From UBA1926 sp002337215 (GTDB lineage Bacteria; Planctomycetota; Phycisphaerae; Phycisphaerales; UBA1924): 64,000 nt of DNA. How positions within the stretch are numbered: the stretch's first letter is position 1; every line of letters starts with the position of its first letter. Positions 33,102 through 42,229 of this stretch are shown piece after piece. Below the pieces are notes generated by a model. It made no database searches. It was not told where the DNA came from and saw only the letters and a list, made by a program, of their open reading frames with translations. Location of the stretch: contig CAXBAF010000002.1 of the NCBI GenBank assembly GCA_963973795.1, positions 62,001 to 126,000 of the forward strand, given 5' to 3'. The position numbers and the translations under genes were made by a program.

Positions 33102-35645
33102 CTACTGCCGCTTGCCCTTGTTCTTCCGATCCCCGCGGTGATCCGCCTTGCCCTTGTCGCGCCGCTTGCTCTTCATGCTCCGGCGTTTGCCGCCCGGCAT
33201 TTTCTGCTTGAAGCCCGCTCCCTCGGATGGGGCGAGGCCGCCCGCGTCGCCGCCCATGTCGAGTTTGAGGCCCCCGCTGCCCTTGACCTTCCCGGCCGCG
33301 CGGCCCTCGGGATCGGCGACGGCGAGTTCGAGTTGGCGGCGTTGGAGGTCGACGCTGACGATCACGATGTCGAACATGTCGCCCATCTTGAACGAGCGCC
33401 CGCTGTTGGCGTCGACGAGGGCGCCGGTTCTCGGGTCCATGACCCAGCGGGGGCGCTTGTTGTCGCGGGTGACGTCGCCCGGCAGGTCTTCCTTCTTGAT
33501 CAGACCATCAGCCAGATACTTGTCGATCTGGACGAAGACGCCCTTGGGGGTGACCCCGGTGACGACGCCGGGCATGGTGTCGCCGATGTGCTTCTCGGCG
33601 AGGAGCTGGAGGACCAGGAACTGGCGGAGTTCGCGTTCGGCGGACTCGGCGTTCTGCTCGGTCTGCGTGATCGCGTGCCCGATATCGACAAGGACGGTCT
33701 CGGGGGGGCAGTCCTTCTGGTCGGCGATCTTCTTGCCGAGCATGCGCCATTCTTTGTCGTCGCCGTCGAGCGATCCCGGGCGCTCGGTGCCGTTCTTGGT
33801 GAACTTGAGGTACTGGGCGATGGCGCGGTGGACGGTGAGGTCGGCGTAGCGGCGGATGGGGCTGGTGAAGTGGGCGTACGCGCCGCTCGCGAGCGCGAAG
33901 TGGCCGATCTGGGCGGGGCTGTACTCCGCCTTGCTCAGCGTCCGCAGGACCGCCATGTGGACGGCCTTGGCGGCGGGCTTGCCCCGCGTCGCGTCGAGCA
34001 GGCCCTGCATCTCCTCGCGCGTCGGCGATTTGGGGATCTTGTAGCCCGCGACGGTCGCGGCCTTCTGCAGGTGCTCGATATTGCCCGGGACCGGGTCGGG
34101 GTGGATCCGGCGGATGAGCGGGACGCCCAGCTTCTCGAACAGGCGGGCGACGACCTCGTTCGCCTCGACCATGAACATCTCGATGAGCTTGTGGGTGTAG
34201 GCGTCGTCCTCCTGCTCGGCGTCGACGACCTTGCCGTCCTCGTCGAAGATCAGGTTCACGTCGGGAAGATCGAGGCTGATCATGCCCTGGCGGTGGCGCC
34301 GGCCCTCGATCGCACGGGCGCACCCGTTCATCTCGCGCATCACCGCGACCAGTTCGTCGCTGTAGTTGGGCTCGGTCTTCGCGTGCTTCTTGGCTTCCTC
34401 GAGATCCCCATCGATGAGCGCCTGGGCCTCGAGGTAGGTCGTCCGCTTGTTGCTCTTGATGAGCGTCTGCTGGACGCCCTCCGAGCGGATCTTGCCCTGC
34501 TGGTCGTAGCGCATCCACGCGGTCTTGGCGAAGCGCGGCACGCCCTCCTGCAGCGAGCAGATCCCATTTGAAAGAATCTCGGGGAGCATCGGGATGACGA
34601 GCCGCGGCAGGTAGCACGAGTTGCCGCGCTCGAACGCCTCTTCGTCGAGGGGCGACCCCGACGGGATGTAGTGCGCGACGTCGGCGATGTGGACGCCGAC
34701 CTCCCAGCCGTCGTAGCCGTGCTCGGATTTGTTCAGCCTCGTGATGCTGATCGCGTCGTCGTAGTCCTTCGCGTCCGGCGGGTCGATTGTGGCGACGAAC
34801 GTGTCGGTGATATCGACGCGGTGGGCCTCGCCCCGCTTGTCGGCCTCTTCGTCGAGGGCGGCCTGCCCCCGCTTCTCCCAGTCGTCGATCTGGCGGTCGA
34901 AGTCCCGGCTCGCCTCGCGGGCCTGGTTGACGCAGACCTCCTCGAAGTCGTTGGTGGGGAGCGAGTAGGCCGCGATGACGGCCTGCGTCTCGACATCGGG
35001 CTCGCCCGCTTCGCCAAGCACCTTGGTGATGACCGCCTCGGCCATCCCCCCGCCCTCGGCGTACTCGATGATCTCGAGGACGACCTTGTCGCCCGGTTTG
35101 ACATTCTTGCTCGACGCGTCTCGGATGCGAACGGGTTCGGTGAGTTCCTTGCCGTCGGGGTAGGCGAGCCAGGTATCGCCCTGCTTGCCGATCTCGCCGG
35201 TGAAGTTGGCCCGCTTGCGTTCGAGGACCTCGATCACCTCGCCCGCGAATTGCTTCTGGAGGGTGCCGAGGCGCTTCTCGCGGCGCTGGTCGCGCTCGAA
35301 CTCGATCTTGACGGTGTCGCCCGAGAGCGCGCCGTTGACGTATTGCTCGGGGATGAAGACATCGCCGTCCGCGGTTTTGGTGTCGGGGATCACGAAGCCG
35401 AAGCCCTTGGCGGAGCCCCGGAAGGTCCCGATCAGCTCTCCCCGGTTGGGCATGTGGGGCAGGGTGACGATGCCGTCCTCATCAAGCCCCAGCTTGCCCT
35501 CGTCGCGCAGCGCGAAGACGGCGTCCTTGAACGCCTGCATCTCGTCCTGGAAGCCGAGCTCGACGGCGAGCGGCCCGAGGGCCTTCGGCTCGTAGGTGTG
35601 GTGGTTGAGGTGCTGGAGCACACGGTGTTGGAAGCGCAATGACAT
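33102..35645 (-). CDS. rnr: Ribonuclease R
   Basis: Processive 3'-5' exoribonuclease degrading structured RNA. 847 residues from the ATG at 35645. An N-terminal winged helix (MSLRFQHRVLQHLNHHTYEP) and cold-shock domains (GELIGTFRGSAKGFGFVIP) are followed by the RNB catalytic domain with IDPPDAKDYDDAIS near 285 (metal-binding aspartates), HIADVAHYI and FTSPIRRYADLTVHRAI, then the S1 domain (MPGVVTGVTPKGVFVQ). It ends in a lysine/arginine-rich tail (PGGKRRSMKSKRRDKGK), common in RNase R. All catalytic residues appear intact. Not clearly in an operon. Confidence 0.95.
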   Translation of the reverse strand: MSLRFQHRVLQHLNHHTYEPKALGPLAVELGFQDEMQAFKDAVFALRDEGKLGLDEDGIVTLPHMPNRGELIGTFRGSAKGFGFVIPDTKTADGDVFIPEQYVNGALSGDTVKIEFERDQRREKRLGTLQKQFAGEVIEVLERKRANFTGEIGKQGDTWLAYPDGKELTEPVRIRDASSKNVKPGDKVVLEIIEYAEGGGMAEAVITKVLGEAGEPDVETQAVIAAYSLPTNDFEEVCVNQAREASRDFDRQIDDWEKRGQAALDEEADKRGEAHRVDITDTFVATIDPPDAKDYDDAISITRLNKSEHGYDGWEVGVHIADVAHYIPSGSPLDEEAFERGNSCYLPRLVIPMLPEILSNGICSLQEGVPRFAKTAWMRYDQQGKIRSEGVQQTLIKSNKRTTYLEAQALIDGDLEEAKKHAKTEPNYSDELVAVMREMNGCARAIEGRRHRQGMISLDLPDVNLIFDEDGKVVDAEQEDDAYTHKLIEMFMVEANEVVARLFEKLGVPLIRRIHPDPVPGNIEHLQKAATVAGYKIPKSPTREEMQGLLDATRGKPAAKAVHMAVLRTLSKAEYSPAQIGHFALASGAYAHFTSPIRRYADLTVHRAIAQYLKFTKNGTERPGSLDGDDKEWRMLGKKIADQKDCPPETVLVDIGHAITQTEQNAESAERELRQFLVLQLLAEKHIGDTMPGVVTGVTPKGVFVQIDKYLADGLIKKEDLPGDVTRDNKRPRWVMDPRTGALVDANSGRSFKMGDMFDIVIVSVDLQRRQLELAVADPEGRAAGKVKGSGGLKLDMGGDAGGLAPSEGAGFKQKMPGGKRRSMKSKRRDKGKADHRGDRKNKGKRQ

Positions 35646-35710
35646 GCGAGAGGGTAGTGAGGTCGGGGGGGCGACCACGCCCCAAACCGCCGACTTCGGT
35701 GACTTCACCC

Positions 35711-35749
35711 AAGAGAAAAGCCCCGCGACGGCTTTCGTCGTCACGGGGC
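35711..35749 (-). terminator. Rho-independent terminator after the beta-helix gene
   Basis: On the minus strand GCCCCG, TGA, CGACG pair with CGTCG, CGGGGC around AAAGC, followed by TTTTCTCTT. It lies about 40 bases after the stop at 35787 and separates it from rnr. Confidence 0.8.
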
Positions 35750-35786
35750 GGGGAATCAGAAATCCGGATTCAGGGCCGGGGCCGTG

Positions 35787-37748
35787 TTACGGGCAGCCCG
35801 CCGAGAAGGTCGAGACGAAAATCGAGATATCGGCGAGGTCGTAGAGCCCGTCGGTGTTGAGGTCGGCGGGGGCCTCCATCGCCTGGAACGCGGTGACGAA
35901 GATGGAGATGTCGTTGAGATCGAGCAGCCCGTTGCTGTCGAGGTCGGCGGGGCATTCGGGGAGGACCGTGTACTCGAACGCGCCCATATCGACGGGCTGG
36001 AAGAAGCCGGTGTTGGCGGTGTCGGCATCATCAAACACACGGGCGTTGCCGTCGAAGTCCTGGGTCAGCCCCTGCTGGTTGGTGAAGGTCGAATCGCCCG
36101 CGTCGATCGCGACCGAGCCCGCGGTGAGCCGGTAGTCGCCAGCGCCGCGATCGGCGAACATCGGATCGCCCAGCATGAACGCGAAGCCGAGCGAGGCGGT
36201 GCCGCTGCCGGTCGCGAAGTCCTCGAAGTTCGCGGTGTCGAAGAGGTTCGAATCGCTGGCGATGATCGACGAGCCGGCTGCCTCGAAGGCGAACGAACGG
36301 GTCGTCTCGCCCATCGAGAAGACGTTGTTAACGACCTGGGCGGTGACGCCCTGCGTGGGGCTGGAGACGCTGACACCCGCAGCGATCGACCAAGCACCGT
36401 AGGGGCCGTAGTTCCCGTTCTGCGGGCGGTCCCGGCGAGCACCGTCCGAACCCTCGAGGTAGTCGGGCCACCCGCCCACGCCGCCCCGGCCGCCGATGCT
36501 CGCCGCGTCGGGGCGGACCCGGTCGCCGCGTGTGCCGCGGACACCCTGCGTGAGATCGGCGACGGTGTTGTGGACGATCACGGCGCGGGAAGCGGGGTTA
36601 TCGACGATGACCGCCGCGGCCTTGCCGGCGTCGCCGCCCGCGCCGCCGTCGCCGTTATCGCCGCAGACCCCGCCGTTGCCGCCGTCGCCGCCGCGGGCGA
36701 AGAACGTGCCGGTGTCGGCACCGTTGCCGCCCGTGCCGCCCTGGGCGCCGTAGCCCGCCCTGCCGCCCTCGCCCCCGTTGCCGGCGACGATCGAGTGGAT
36801 GACATTCTGAGCGACGGTCACGGCACCGGTCGCGTTGGTGGACCAGATGGCGAAGGCGTCGCCGCCATCGCCGCCGTCGCCCGCGTCGCCGCCGTTGCCG
36901 CCGCGACCACCGACCCCGCCGTTGCCGACCACGACGAAGGTGATGCCGTCGCCGCCGTCGCCGCCGTTGCGACCGCTGCCGCCGAAGCCTCCCTTGCCGC
37001 CCTCGCCGCCTTCGATCGCGAAGAACTCAGAATTGCGGATGGTCGCGACCGGACCGTCGACCAGACGGACGCCGTAGGCGTCCCCGCCGCGGTTCGCATC
37101 GCCGCCCGGCCCGCCGTTCGGGCCGGGAGGGCCGCCTTCTCCGTGCACGCTCAGCGTCGTGCCGTCCGCGCCGTCGCCAGCGATCGGGCCCTCGGGTTGC
37201 CCGCTCTCCCCGTCGGTCCCGGTCGGGGCGACGAGGTCGTAAATCAGGCAGCCTTCGATCGTGATATCCGACGCACCGAACGCGAGGACGCCGTGCACCG
37301 CGCCCCGCTGGGTGCTGTTGCGGACATCGGCGATCTCGCAGTCGATGAACTCGGGGCTCGCGTCCTGGATGCGGACCGCCTCGCGGTTGATCCCGCGGAG
37401 GACCGCCCCGGTCAGCTCGCCATCGGAGCCCGCCTCGAAGACGAGACCGTCCCACCGACCCGAGGCCGGGAGGAACGTCGCCGGGTTGCCGCTGCTCGCC
37501 TCGACATTGAGGAACCCGCCGCCCTGCACGCGGATCTCGGCACCGTTCGCGATATTGACCGCGACGCCCGGCTCGACGGTGAGCGTGCCCTGGATGATCA
37601 GATCCTCGGAGATATCGATCGTCGAGCCTGCGGTCCAGGTGAGGTCACCGACGATCGTGTCGGCGGACGCGGTGCCGGCGAGCAGGGCGAGAGCCGCGGC
37701 AGCCGGAATCTGAACGCTGTTCAATGGGTTGGTGGTCTTCTGAAACAT
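35787..37748 (-). CDS. Secreted beta-helix protein with glycine-rich (PGRS-like) loops and dockerin-like C-terminus
   Basis: 653 residues from the ATG at 37748 (AAGGAG site); a signal peptide ends at TASADT. The body is a right-handed parallel beta helix of the pectate-lyase-like type (IEGCLIYDL, VIHNTVADLT, VVNNVFSM, DYRLTAGSVAIDAGD). At least three blocks rich in GG-D/N-GG triplets (GGEGGKGGFGGSGRNGGDGG and similar) are inserted between the rungs. They resemble PGRS or collagen-like glycine repeats and could coordinate calcium. Two strong dockerin-like modules (DLDSNGLLDLNDISIF, DLNTDGLYDLADISIF) end in SAGCP. Probably an extracellular polysaccharide-binding or structural protein; the active site is unknown. 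Confidence 0.82.
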   Translation of the reverse strand: MFQKTTNPLNSVQIPAAAALALLAGTASADTIVGDLTWTAGSTIDISEDLIIQGTLTVEPGVAVNIANGAEIRVQGGGFLNVEASSGNPATFLPASGRWDGLVFEAGSDGELTGAVLRGINREAVRIQDASPEFIDCEIADVRNSTQRGAVHGVLAFGASDITIEGCLIYDLVAPTGTDGESGQPEGPIAGDGADGTTLSVHGEGGPPGPNGGPGGDANRGGDAYGVRLVDGPVATIRNSEFFAIEGGEGGKGGFGGSGRNGGDGGDGITFVVVGNGGVGGRGGNGGDAGDGGDGGDAFAIWSTNATGAVTVAQNVIHSIVAGNGGEGGRAGYGAQGGTGGNGADTGTFFARGGDGGNGGVCGDNGDGGAGGDAGKAAAVIVDNPASRAVIVHNTVADLTQGVRGTRGDRVRPDAASIGGRGGVGGWPDYLEGSDGARRDRPQNGNYGPYGAWSIAAGVSVSSPTQGVTAQVVNNVFSMGETTRSFAFEAAGSSIIASDSNLFDTANFEDFATGSGTASLGFAFMLGDPMFADRGAGDYRLTAGSVAIDAGDSTFTNQQGLTQDFDGNARVFDDADTANTGFFQPVDMGAFEYTVLPECPADLDSNGLLDLNDISIFVTAFQAMEAPADLNTDGLYDLADISIFVSTFSAGCP

Positions 37749-37930
37749 CTGATTCTCCTTCGTGATCGTGGATCGGACTGGTGTTCGTGTTCTGGACGCG
37801 GAGGCCGCTTCCCACTCGGCCCCACACACAGGCAGGCGACACGCGGCCGGGACGCGCCCGATGATCCGCTCGAGAAAACTAAAAAAATCGCTTCCGGACA
37901 ACCTGAGGCCGGCTCCCGCACCGATTGGCC

Positions 37931-37959
37931 TTGCCTCACGCCCGGGCATTCTTTAGATT
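37931..37959 (+). promoter_or_regulatory. Possible sigma-70 type promoter for the 38015 gene
   Basis: TTGCCT (37931-37936) and TAGATT (37954-37959) are 17 bases apart, 56 bases before the start codon, in the 266-base divergent gap 37749-38014. The match to consensus is only partial. The other promoter of the gap is not evident. Confidence 0.3.
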
Positions 37960-38014
37960 CGGATCGAGATCCCGCGTTTGCGGGCTTGTGGCGGGAACCT
38001 GAGAGGAACCGAAC

Positions 38015-38884
38015 ATGCACCGTCGATCAATGTCCGCGCTTCTGGTCGCAGCCGGGTGTCTTGCCACGCCCACCGCAGCGAGTGCTCAGATCGAATTCAT
38101 CGCGGACCATCGGTGGATCTACAACTCCTACCAGGTGATCACGTTCGACCCGGTCAGCGGGTTCCCGATCAGCGAGCAGTACGACAGCGACCGCCTCGAT
38201 GCGTTGGACGGCTGGCTGTTCGACCCGTTCGATGTGTCGATTTCGCTCGAGCATGCGCCCGCCCCCGGGGAGCGCTGGGCGGTCGAAGTCACCCAGGATT
38301 CCTACTTCACCGATCTGGGCCTGTTCGGCTCGGGCACCGCCGTCTTCGAGGAGGGCGCCGCGAACCCGCCCTGCAACGACTTCTACCGGAGCGACCTCGC
38401 GGCGACGAACCGGGTCGTCACCTGGTTCACGGTGAACGAGCCCTGCCGGGTCCGTGTCGAGGTCTCCTTCGACGCCCCCGAAGGGCTGGAGATCAGGGCC
38501 GATCTCGAACCGAAGCTCTTCGCCTCCGAAGACCTGTTCAGCGAGACACTCATCGGCGGCGACCCCGTGACGGTGTCGCAGGAAATCTGGATGCCCTATC
38601 CCGGCTTCGACTTCGAATGGCGGGTTGCGTTTGCGGAGTCCATCCGCTGCCGGCAAGGCGAACGGCTCGAGGTATCGTTCGACTCGTCGATCGAGGTCCT
38701 TCCCGACTGCAACGCGGCCGACTTCGCCGCCCCGCACGGCGTGCTCGACCTCGCGGATGTGCAGGATTTCGTGGGTTACTTCGCGAGCGGCGCGCCCGAG
38801 GCGGACGTTGCTGAACCACTCGGGGTCTTTGACCTCGCCGACCTCGCCTCATTCGTTGTGTCGTTCAACGGCGGGTGCGACTGA
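38015..38884 (+). CDS. Secreted protein with two dockerin-like modules, unknown function
   Basis: 289 residues; AGAGGA lies before the ATG. A signal peptide (MHRRSMSALLVAAGCLATPTAASA) precedes a beta-rich domain of about 205 residues with no known motif. Two dockerin-like repeats follow (GVLDLADVQDF, GVFDLADLASF), ending in NGGCD. Divergent from the beta-helix gene, which carries the same kind of tail; convergent with the ABC ATPase, four bases apart. Confidence 0.7.
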   Translation: MHRRSMSALLVAAGCLATPTAASAQIEFIADHRWIYNSYQVITFDPVSGFPISEQYDSDRLDALDGWLFDPFDVSISLEHAPAPGERWAVEVTQDSYFTDLGLFGSGTAVFEEGAANPPCNDFYRSDLAATNRVVTWFTVNEPCRVRVEVSFDAPEGLEIRADLEPKLFASEDLFSETLIGGDPVTVSQEIWMPYPGFDFEWRVAFAESIRCRQGERLEVSFDSSIEVLPDCNAADFAAPHGVLDLADVQDFVGYFASGAPEADVAEPLGVFDLADLASFVVSFNGGCD

Positions 38885-38888
38885 TCCG

Positions 38889-39725
38889 TCAGCGCCCGTC
38901 GCGGCCCGACGCCGGGCTCGGTCCGGCGGGCCAGAGCATCGATGGCATCTCGGCATCCCCTCCGACGCGGATGAATCGCACGCCGAACACCGCGCTCAGC
39001 CGATCGGGCACGAGCACATCCCCCGTCGCCCCCGCCGCGGCGAGCGAGCCATCCTCACCGAGCACCGCGGCGTCATCGGTGGACCGCAACGCGTGGTTCA
39101 GGTCGTGCAGAACGACGAGCACGGCGTGGCCTGCCTCGGCGCACGCACGCAGCAGCGTCAGGCTCTCGATCGCGTGCCTGGGGTCCATCGCGCTGACGGG
39201 TTCGTCGGCGAGCAGCACGCCGGGGGATGCCTCGCCGGGCTCTCCGTCGAGTTGAGCAATCGCCCGTGCGAGAGCGCCCCGCTGCTGCTGCCCGATGCTC
39301 AGGTGCTCGAAGCGGTCCGACGACCGATCAGCAAGCCCGACCCGTTCGAGCGCGCGATCAACGGCGTCCCCCGCCGCCCCCCCCCGGCTGAGCCTCCCGA
39401 AACCGACCACTTCTCGCACGGTGTAGCCGAACGCGACCTCGGGACGCTGGGGCATGAGCGCGAGCAGGCGGGCACGCTCCGGGGCGGACCACGCCCGGGC
39501 GGGCCTGCCGGCGAGCGTGACGGACCCCGCATCCGGGCGATCGAGACCCGCGAGCAGGCGGAGCAGCGTGCTCTTGCCCGACCCGTTGGGACCGACCAGC
39601 GCCGTCACCCGCCCTGCCGCGATCGACAGCGACACCCCACGCAGCACGGGGGGTGCTTTCCCATACGAGAAGGTGACACCTTCGCACGAGAGGGGGGACG
39701 GGGCTGAATCGGCGTCGCTCGGCAC
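38889..39725 (-). CDS. ABC transporter ATP-binding protein, iron-siderophore/heme/cobalamin type
   Basis: 278 residues. Walker A VGPNGSGKST, Q-loop LMPQRPE, signature LSIGQQQR (a variant of LSGGQ), Walker B GVLLADEPVSAMD and H-loop VLHDLNHAL are all present. The sequence resembles FecE/HmuV/BtuD. No permease gene is adjacent; the BtuF-like protein is 1.3 kb away, beyond an unrelated gene on the other strand. Substrate uncertain. Confidence 0.88.
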   Translation of the reverse strand: MPSDADSAPSPLSCEGVTFSYGKAPPVLRGVSLSIAAGRVTALVGPNGSGKSTLLRLLAGLDRPDAGSVTLAGRPARAWSAPERARLLALMPQRPEVAFGYTVREVVGFGRLSRGGAAGDAVDRALERVGLADRSSDRFEHLSIGQQQRGALARAIAQLDGEPGEASPGVLLADEPVSAMDPRHAIESLTLLRACAEAGHAVLVVLHDLNHALRSTDDAAVLGEDGSLAAAGATGDVLVPDRLSAVFGVRFIRVGGDAEMPSMLWPAGPSPASGRDGR

Positions 39726-39834
39726 GGCCCCGAGGATAGCCGGGGCGACTATTCTTGCGGTGGATCATGACCGCGTTTCGATGAAGCGTCCCTCGGACGC
39801 GCCCCTCAGGACCGAGCCACGGAGATCGATTGCC

Positions 39835-40854
39835 ATGACGACCGCCGATTCACCGATCAAGACCGTCGCCGTCACCGGGGGCACCGGGTTTGTGGGCCGC
39901 CATCTCGTCAGCGAACTTCTGAGCCGGGGGCTGACTGTCCGCGTGCTCGCTCGCGACGCCCAGAAGGCAGGAGAGACGCTCCCGGAAGACGCCGTCACCG
40001 GCACCACCGCCCAGGGAGGCTCTCTGGAGGTGATCCTGGGCGATATCTTCGACGACAACGCTGTCGCGTCCCTCGTGGACGGCGCCGACGCGTGCGTCCA
40101 TCTGATCGGCATCATCCGCGAGACCCGCGGCGGGCAGACCTTCGAGCGGATGCACGTCGAGGCCGTCGAGAAGATCGTCGCTGCCTGCGAGAAGGCGGGC
40201 TGCTCGCGCTACCTGCACATGTCAGCGATCGCGGCCGACCCCGAGGGCGGCGCGGCCTACCAGAAGACCAAGTTCCGCGGCGAGCAGGCCGTCCGCGGGT
40301 CGTCGCTTGATTGGACCATCTTCCGCCCCGGGTTCATCCACGGCCCGGACGGCGAGTTCGTGGGCATGATGAAGGGCTGGGCCGAGGGGCGGAAGGCCCC
40401 GTTTGCATTCCTCCCCTACTTCACCCGCATCGAGATCAACGGTGCGCCCACCCCGGCGAACCCGCCCAAGATCACGGACCCAATCGTCGCCCCGGTGCAC
40501 GTGGACGATGTCGCCAAGGCGTTTGCCGACGCCTTGACCTCTCCCGAGAGCATCGGCGAGATCTACCGCCTCGCGGGCCCCGAGGAAATCTCCTTCCCCG
40601 ACATGCTCCGCTTCGTGCGCGACACCGTCCCGCACGGCAAGGACGGCATGCCGGCGCTGGGCCTGCCGGGCCCGATCGCCGCGGGGAAGGCGCTCGCCGC
40701 CCAGTTCCTGGGTCTGGGGGGGCTGCTTCCTTTCGACTACGGCATGGCGCTGATGGGCGAGAAGGACGTGCTCGCCGACAACACGAAGGCGCACACGCAC
40801 CTGGGTTTCGAGCCGCGGGCGTTCAGGGAGTCCGCGAAGGCGTATTTGGCGTAG
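39835..40854 (+). CDS. NAD(P)-binding atypical SDR, NDUFA9/complex I assembly-like
   Basis: 339 residues from the ATG at 39835 (GGAG ten bases upstream; an ATG at 39781 is the alternative). The nucleotide-binding motif TGGTGFVG is at residues 14-21, followed by VHLIGIIRE, AAYQKTKFRGEQAVR and FRPGFIHGPDGEFV. This pattern belongs to atypical short-chain dehydrogenases related to NDUFA9, which often bind NADPH without strong catalysis. No catalytic YxxxK is clear. Function in redox or quinone metabolism is inferred only. Confidence 0.85.
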   Translation: MTTADSPIKTVAVTGGTGFVGRHLVSELLSRGLTVRVLARDAQKAGETLPEDAVTGTTAQGGSLEVILGDIFDDNAVASLVDGADACVHLIGIIRETRGGQTFERMHVEAVEKIVAACEKAGCSRYLHMSAIAADPEGGAAYQKTKFRGEQAVRGSSLDWTIFRPGFIHGPDGEFVGMMKGWAEGRKAPFAFLPYFTRIEINGAPTPANPPKITDPIVAPVHVDDVAKAFADALTSPESIGEIYRLAGPEEISFPDMLRFVRDTVPHGKDGMPALGLPGPIAAGKALAAQFLGLGGLLPFDYGMALMGEKDVLADNTKAHTHLGFEPRAFRESAKAYLA

Positions 40855-40881
40855 GCCGAACTCCGGCGCTCGAACTCGCAC

Positions 40882-40961
40882 GTGTGCCACGGCCATCCTG
40901 GCCGTGTTGCTTTCTCGTCCCAAGAGTTGCACACGGCACGGCCAGAATGGCCGTGGTACAC
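40882..40961. repeat. Paired-hairpin repeat, GTGTGCCACGG family, copy 2
   Basis: Two hairpins, CACGGCCA/TGGCCGTG, each with a 3-base loop, are enclosed by GTGTGCCACGG and CCGTGGTACAC. Compared with 931-1002 the eighth base of the stem has changed on both sides (G-C to A-T), keeping the pair. It lies between two convergent genes. Confidence 0.85.
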
Positions 40962-40993
40962 GCATTGTCGAACCAAAGCGGCCGACAGAATTC

Positions 40994-42007
40994 TTAGCTC
41001 GGTCTCTTCAGCGCGGCGTACGGGAAGGACTCCGAAACGAGCTCCTCCCTCCCGTTCAACCACCCCACCAACCACTCAAATGCATCCACCAGCCGCGGCC
41101 CGGGACGGTTGAACATCTGGTTCCCGTCCACCACCGCCACCCGGCCAGCCCGCACCGCCGGCAACTCCCCCCACCACTCGGTCTCCGCGGCCAGCTTCTT
41201 CGTCTCCGCCACCGCCTGCTCGAGCGTCAACCCGCAGGGGCAGACGATGAGGTAGTCGGGCCGCGTCGCCGCGAACGCCTCGGCGGGCACGCGGATCGAC
41301 TTGCCCGCGACGCGCTGGCCCGCCTGCATCCCCGCCGCGGCGCCCATGTTCTCACGCGGGACGCACTCGTTGAGCGGGTGGCGTCCGCCGGCCCGCTCGA
41401 TCATCTGGACGGTCCAATGACCCGCAACAAACAACGGATCTGTCCATTCGAGGAAACCCACGACCGGGCCCTCGGTATACGGGTTGACGAAACTCTCGGC
41501 CGCGATCCAGCGGCTGCGCATCTCGAACACCGCTCGGGAGGCCTGCTCCGCGAGCCCCACCGCCTTGCCCACCAGCAAGTGGTCGTCCCACACGCCCTCG
41601 ATCGTCTCAGAGGCCAGCGCGATCACCTCGGGCTCGCGGCCAGCCTTTTCGCCGATCCGCCTCGCCGCGGCCCGGACAGAACCCAGGTCTATGGAACAGA
41701 CATCACACAAATCCTGGGTGAGAATCACGTCGGGGGCGAGTTCGACGAGCAGTTCCTCATCGAGCGTGTACAGCGCCGACGACGACTCCATCGCGGCCCG
41801 GACCGCCGCGTCGACCGCCGCCGCGTCGGTCCCGCTGCCGGGGTCGTACCCCGTCTTCTGGCCCGTAATGGCAGGGATTTCCGACAAACCACCTCTAGGA
41901 TCGATCGGAAAATCGCACTCGTGGCTCCGCCCCACGAGCATCTCGACCCCGCCGATGCGGGCGAGGATCTCGGTCGCGGAAGGGAGCAGGCTGACAACAC
42001 GTTTCAT
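40994..42007 (-). CDS. BtuF-like cobalamin/iron-complex binding protein without signal peptide
   Basis: 337 residues from the ATG at 42007 (another ATG lies three codons upstream). MKRVVSLLPSATEILARIG and the following GRSHECDFP, DVILTQDLCDVCSI, GFLEWTDPLFVAGHWTVQMIERAGG and FEWL segments match the periplasmic-binding-protein type III family as found in cobalamin-binding proteins. There is no signal peptide or lipobox, so it appears cytosolic, like some planctomycete and proteobacterial homologues. A role with the ABC ATPase at 38889 is possible, but the genes are not adjacent and no permease is seen. Confidence 0.82.
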   Translation of the reverse strand: MKRVVSLLPSATEILARIGGVEMLVGRSHECDFPIDPRGGLSEIPAITGQKTGYDPGSGTDAAAVDAAVRAAMESSSALYTLDEELLVELAPDVILTQDLCDVCSIDLGSVRAAARRIGEKAGREPEVIALASETIEGVWDDHLLVGKAVGLAEQASRAVFEMRSRWIAAESFVNPYTEGPVVGFLEWTDPLFVAGHWTVQMIERAGGRHPLNECVPRENMGAAAGMQAGQRVAGKSIRVPAEAFAATRPDYLIVCPCGLTLEQAVAETKKLAAETEWWGELPAVRAGRVAVVDGNQMFNRPGPRLVDAFEWLVGWLNGREELVSESFPYAALKRPS

Positions 42008-42229
42008 GTCCTTCATCGTATGGGCCGAAACAATCGGGGCACCGCGGCGTTCAGCCTCGGCGAGCAAGCCAGCCCCGAGTCCGCCCGAACGACCTCGCGG
42101 ATCCCCATCCCGCCGCCCGGGGCGATACGCTCCGGGAGTTCAAGTCAATCCGATCGAACCGACCCGGCAGACAAGCCCGATCGAACAGCCCCATTGAACA
42201 ACAGGATCGGCCCACGGGCCGGCACAAAC

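Noticed and set aside
36818..37100. Glycine-rich stretch as a frameshifted or non-coding region
   Set aside because: The frame continues on both sides into beta-helix sequence, and the glycine blocks have a regular pattern.
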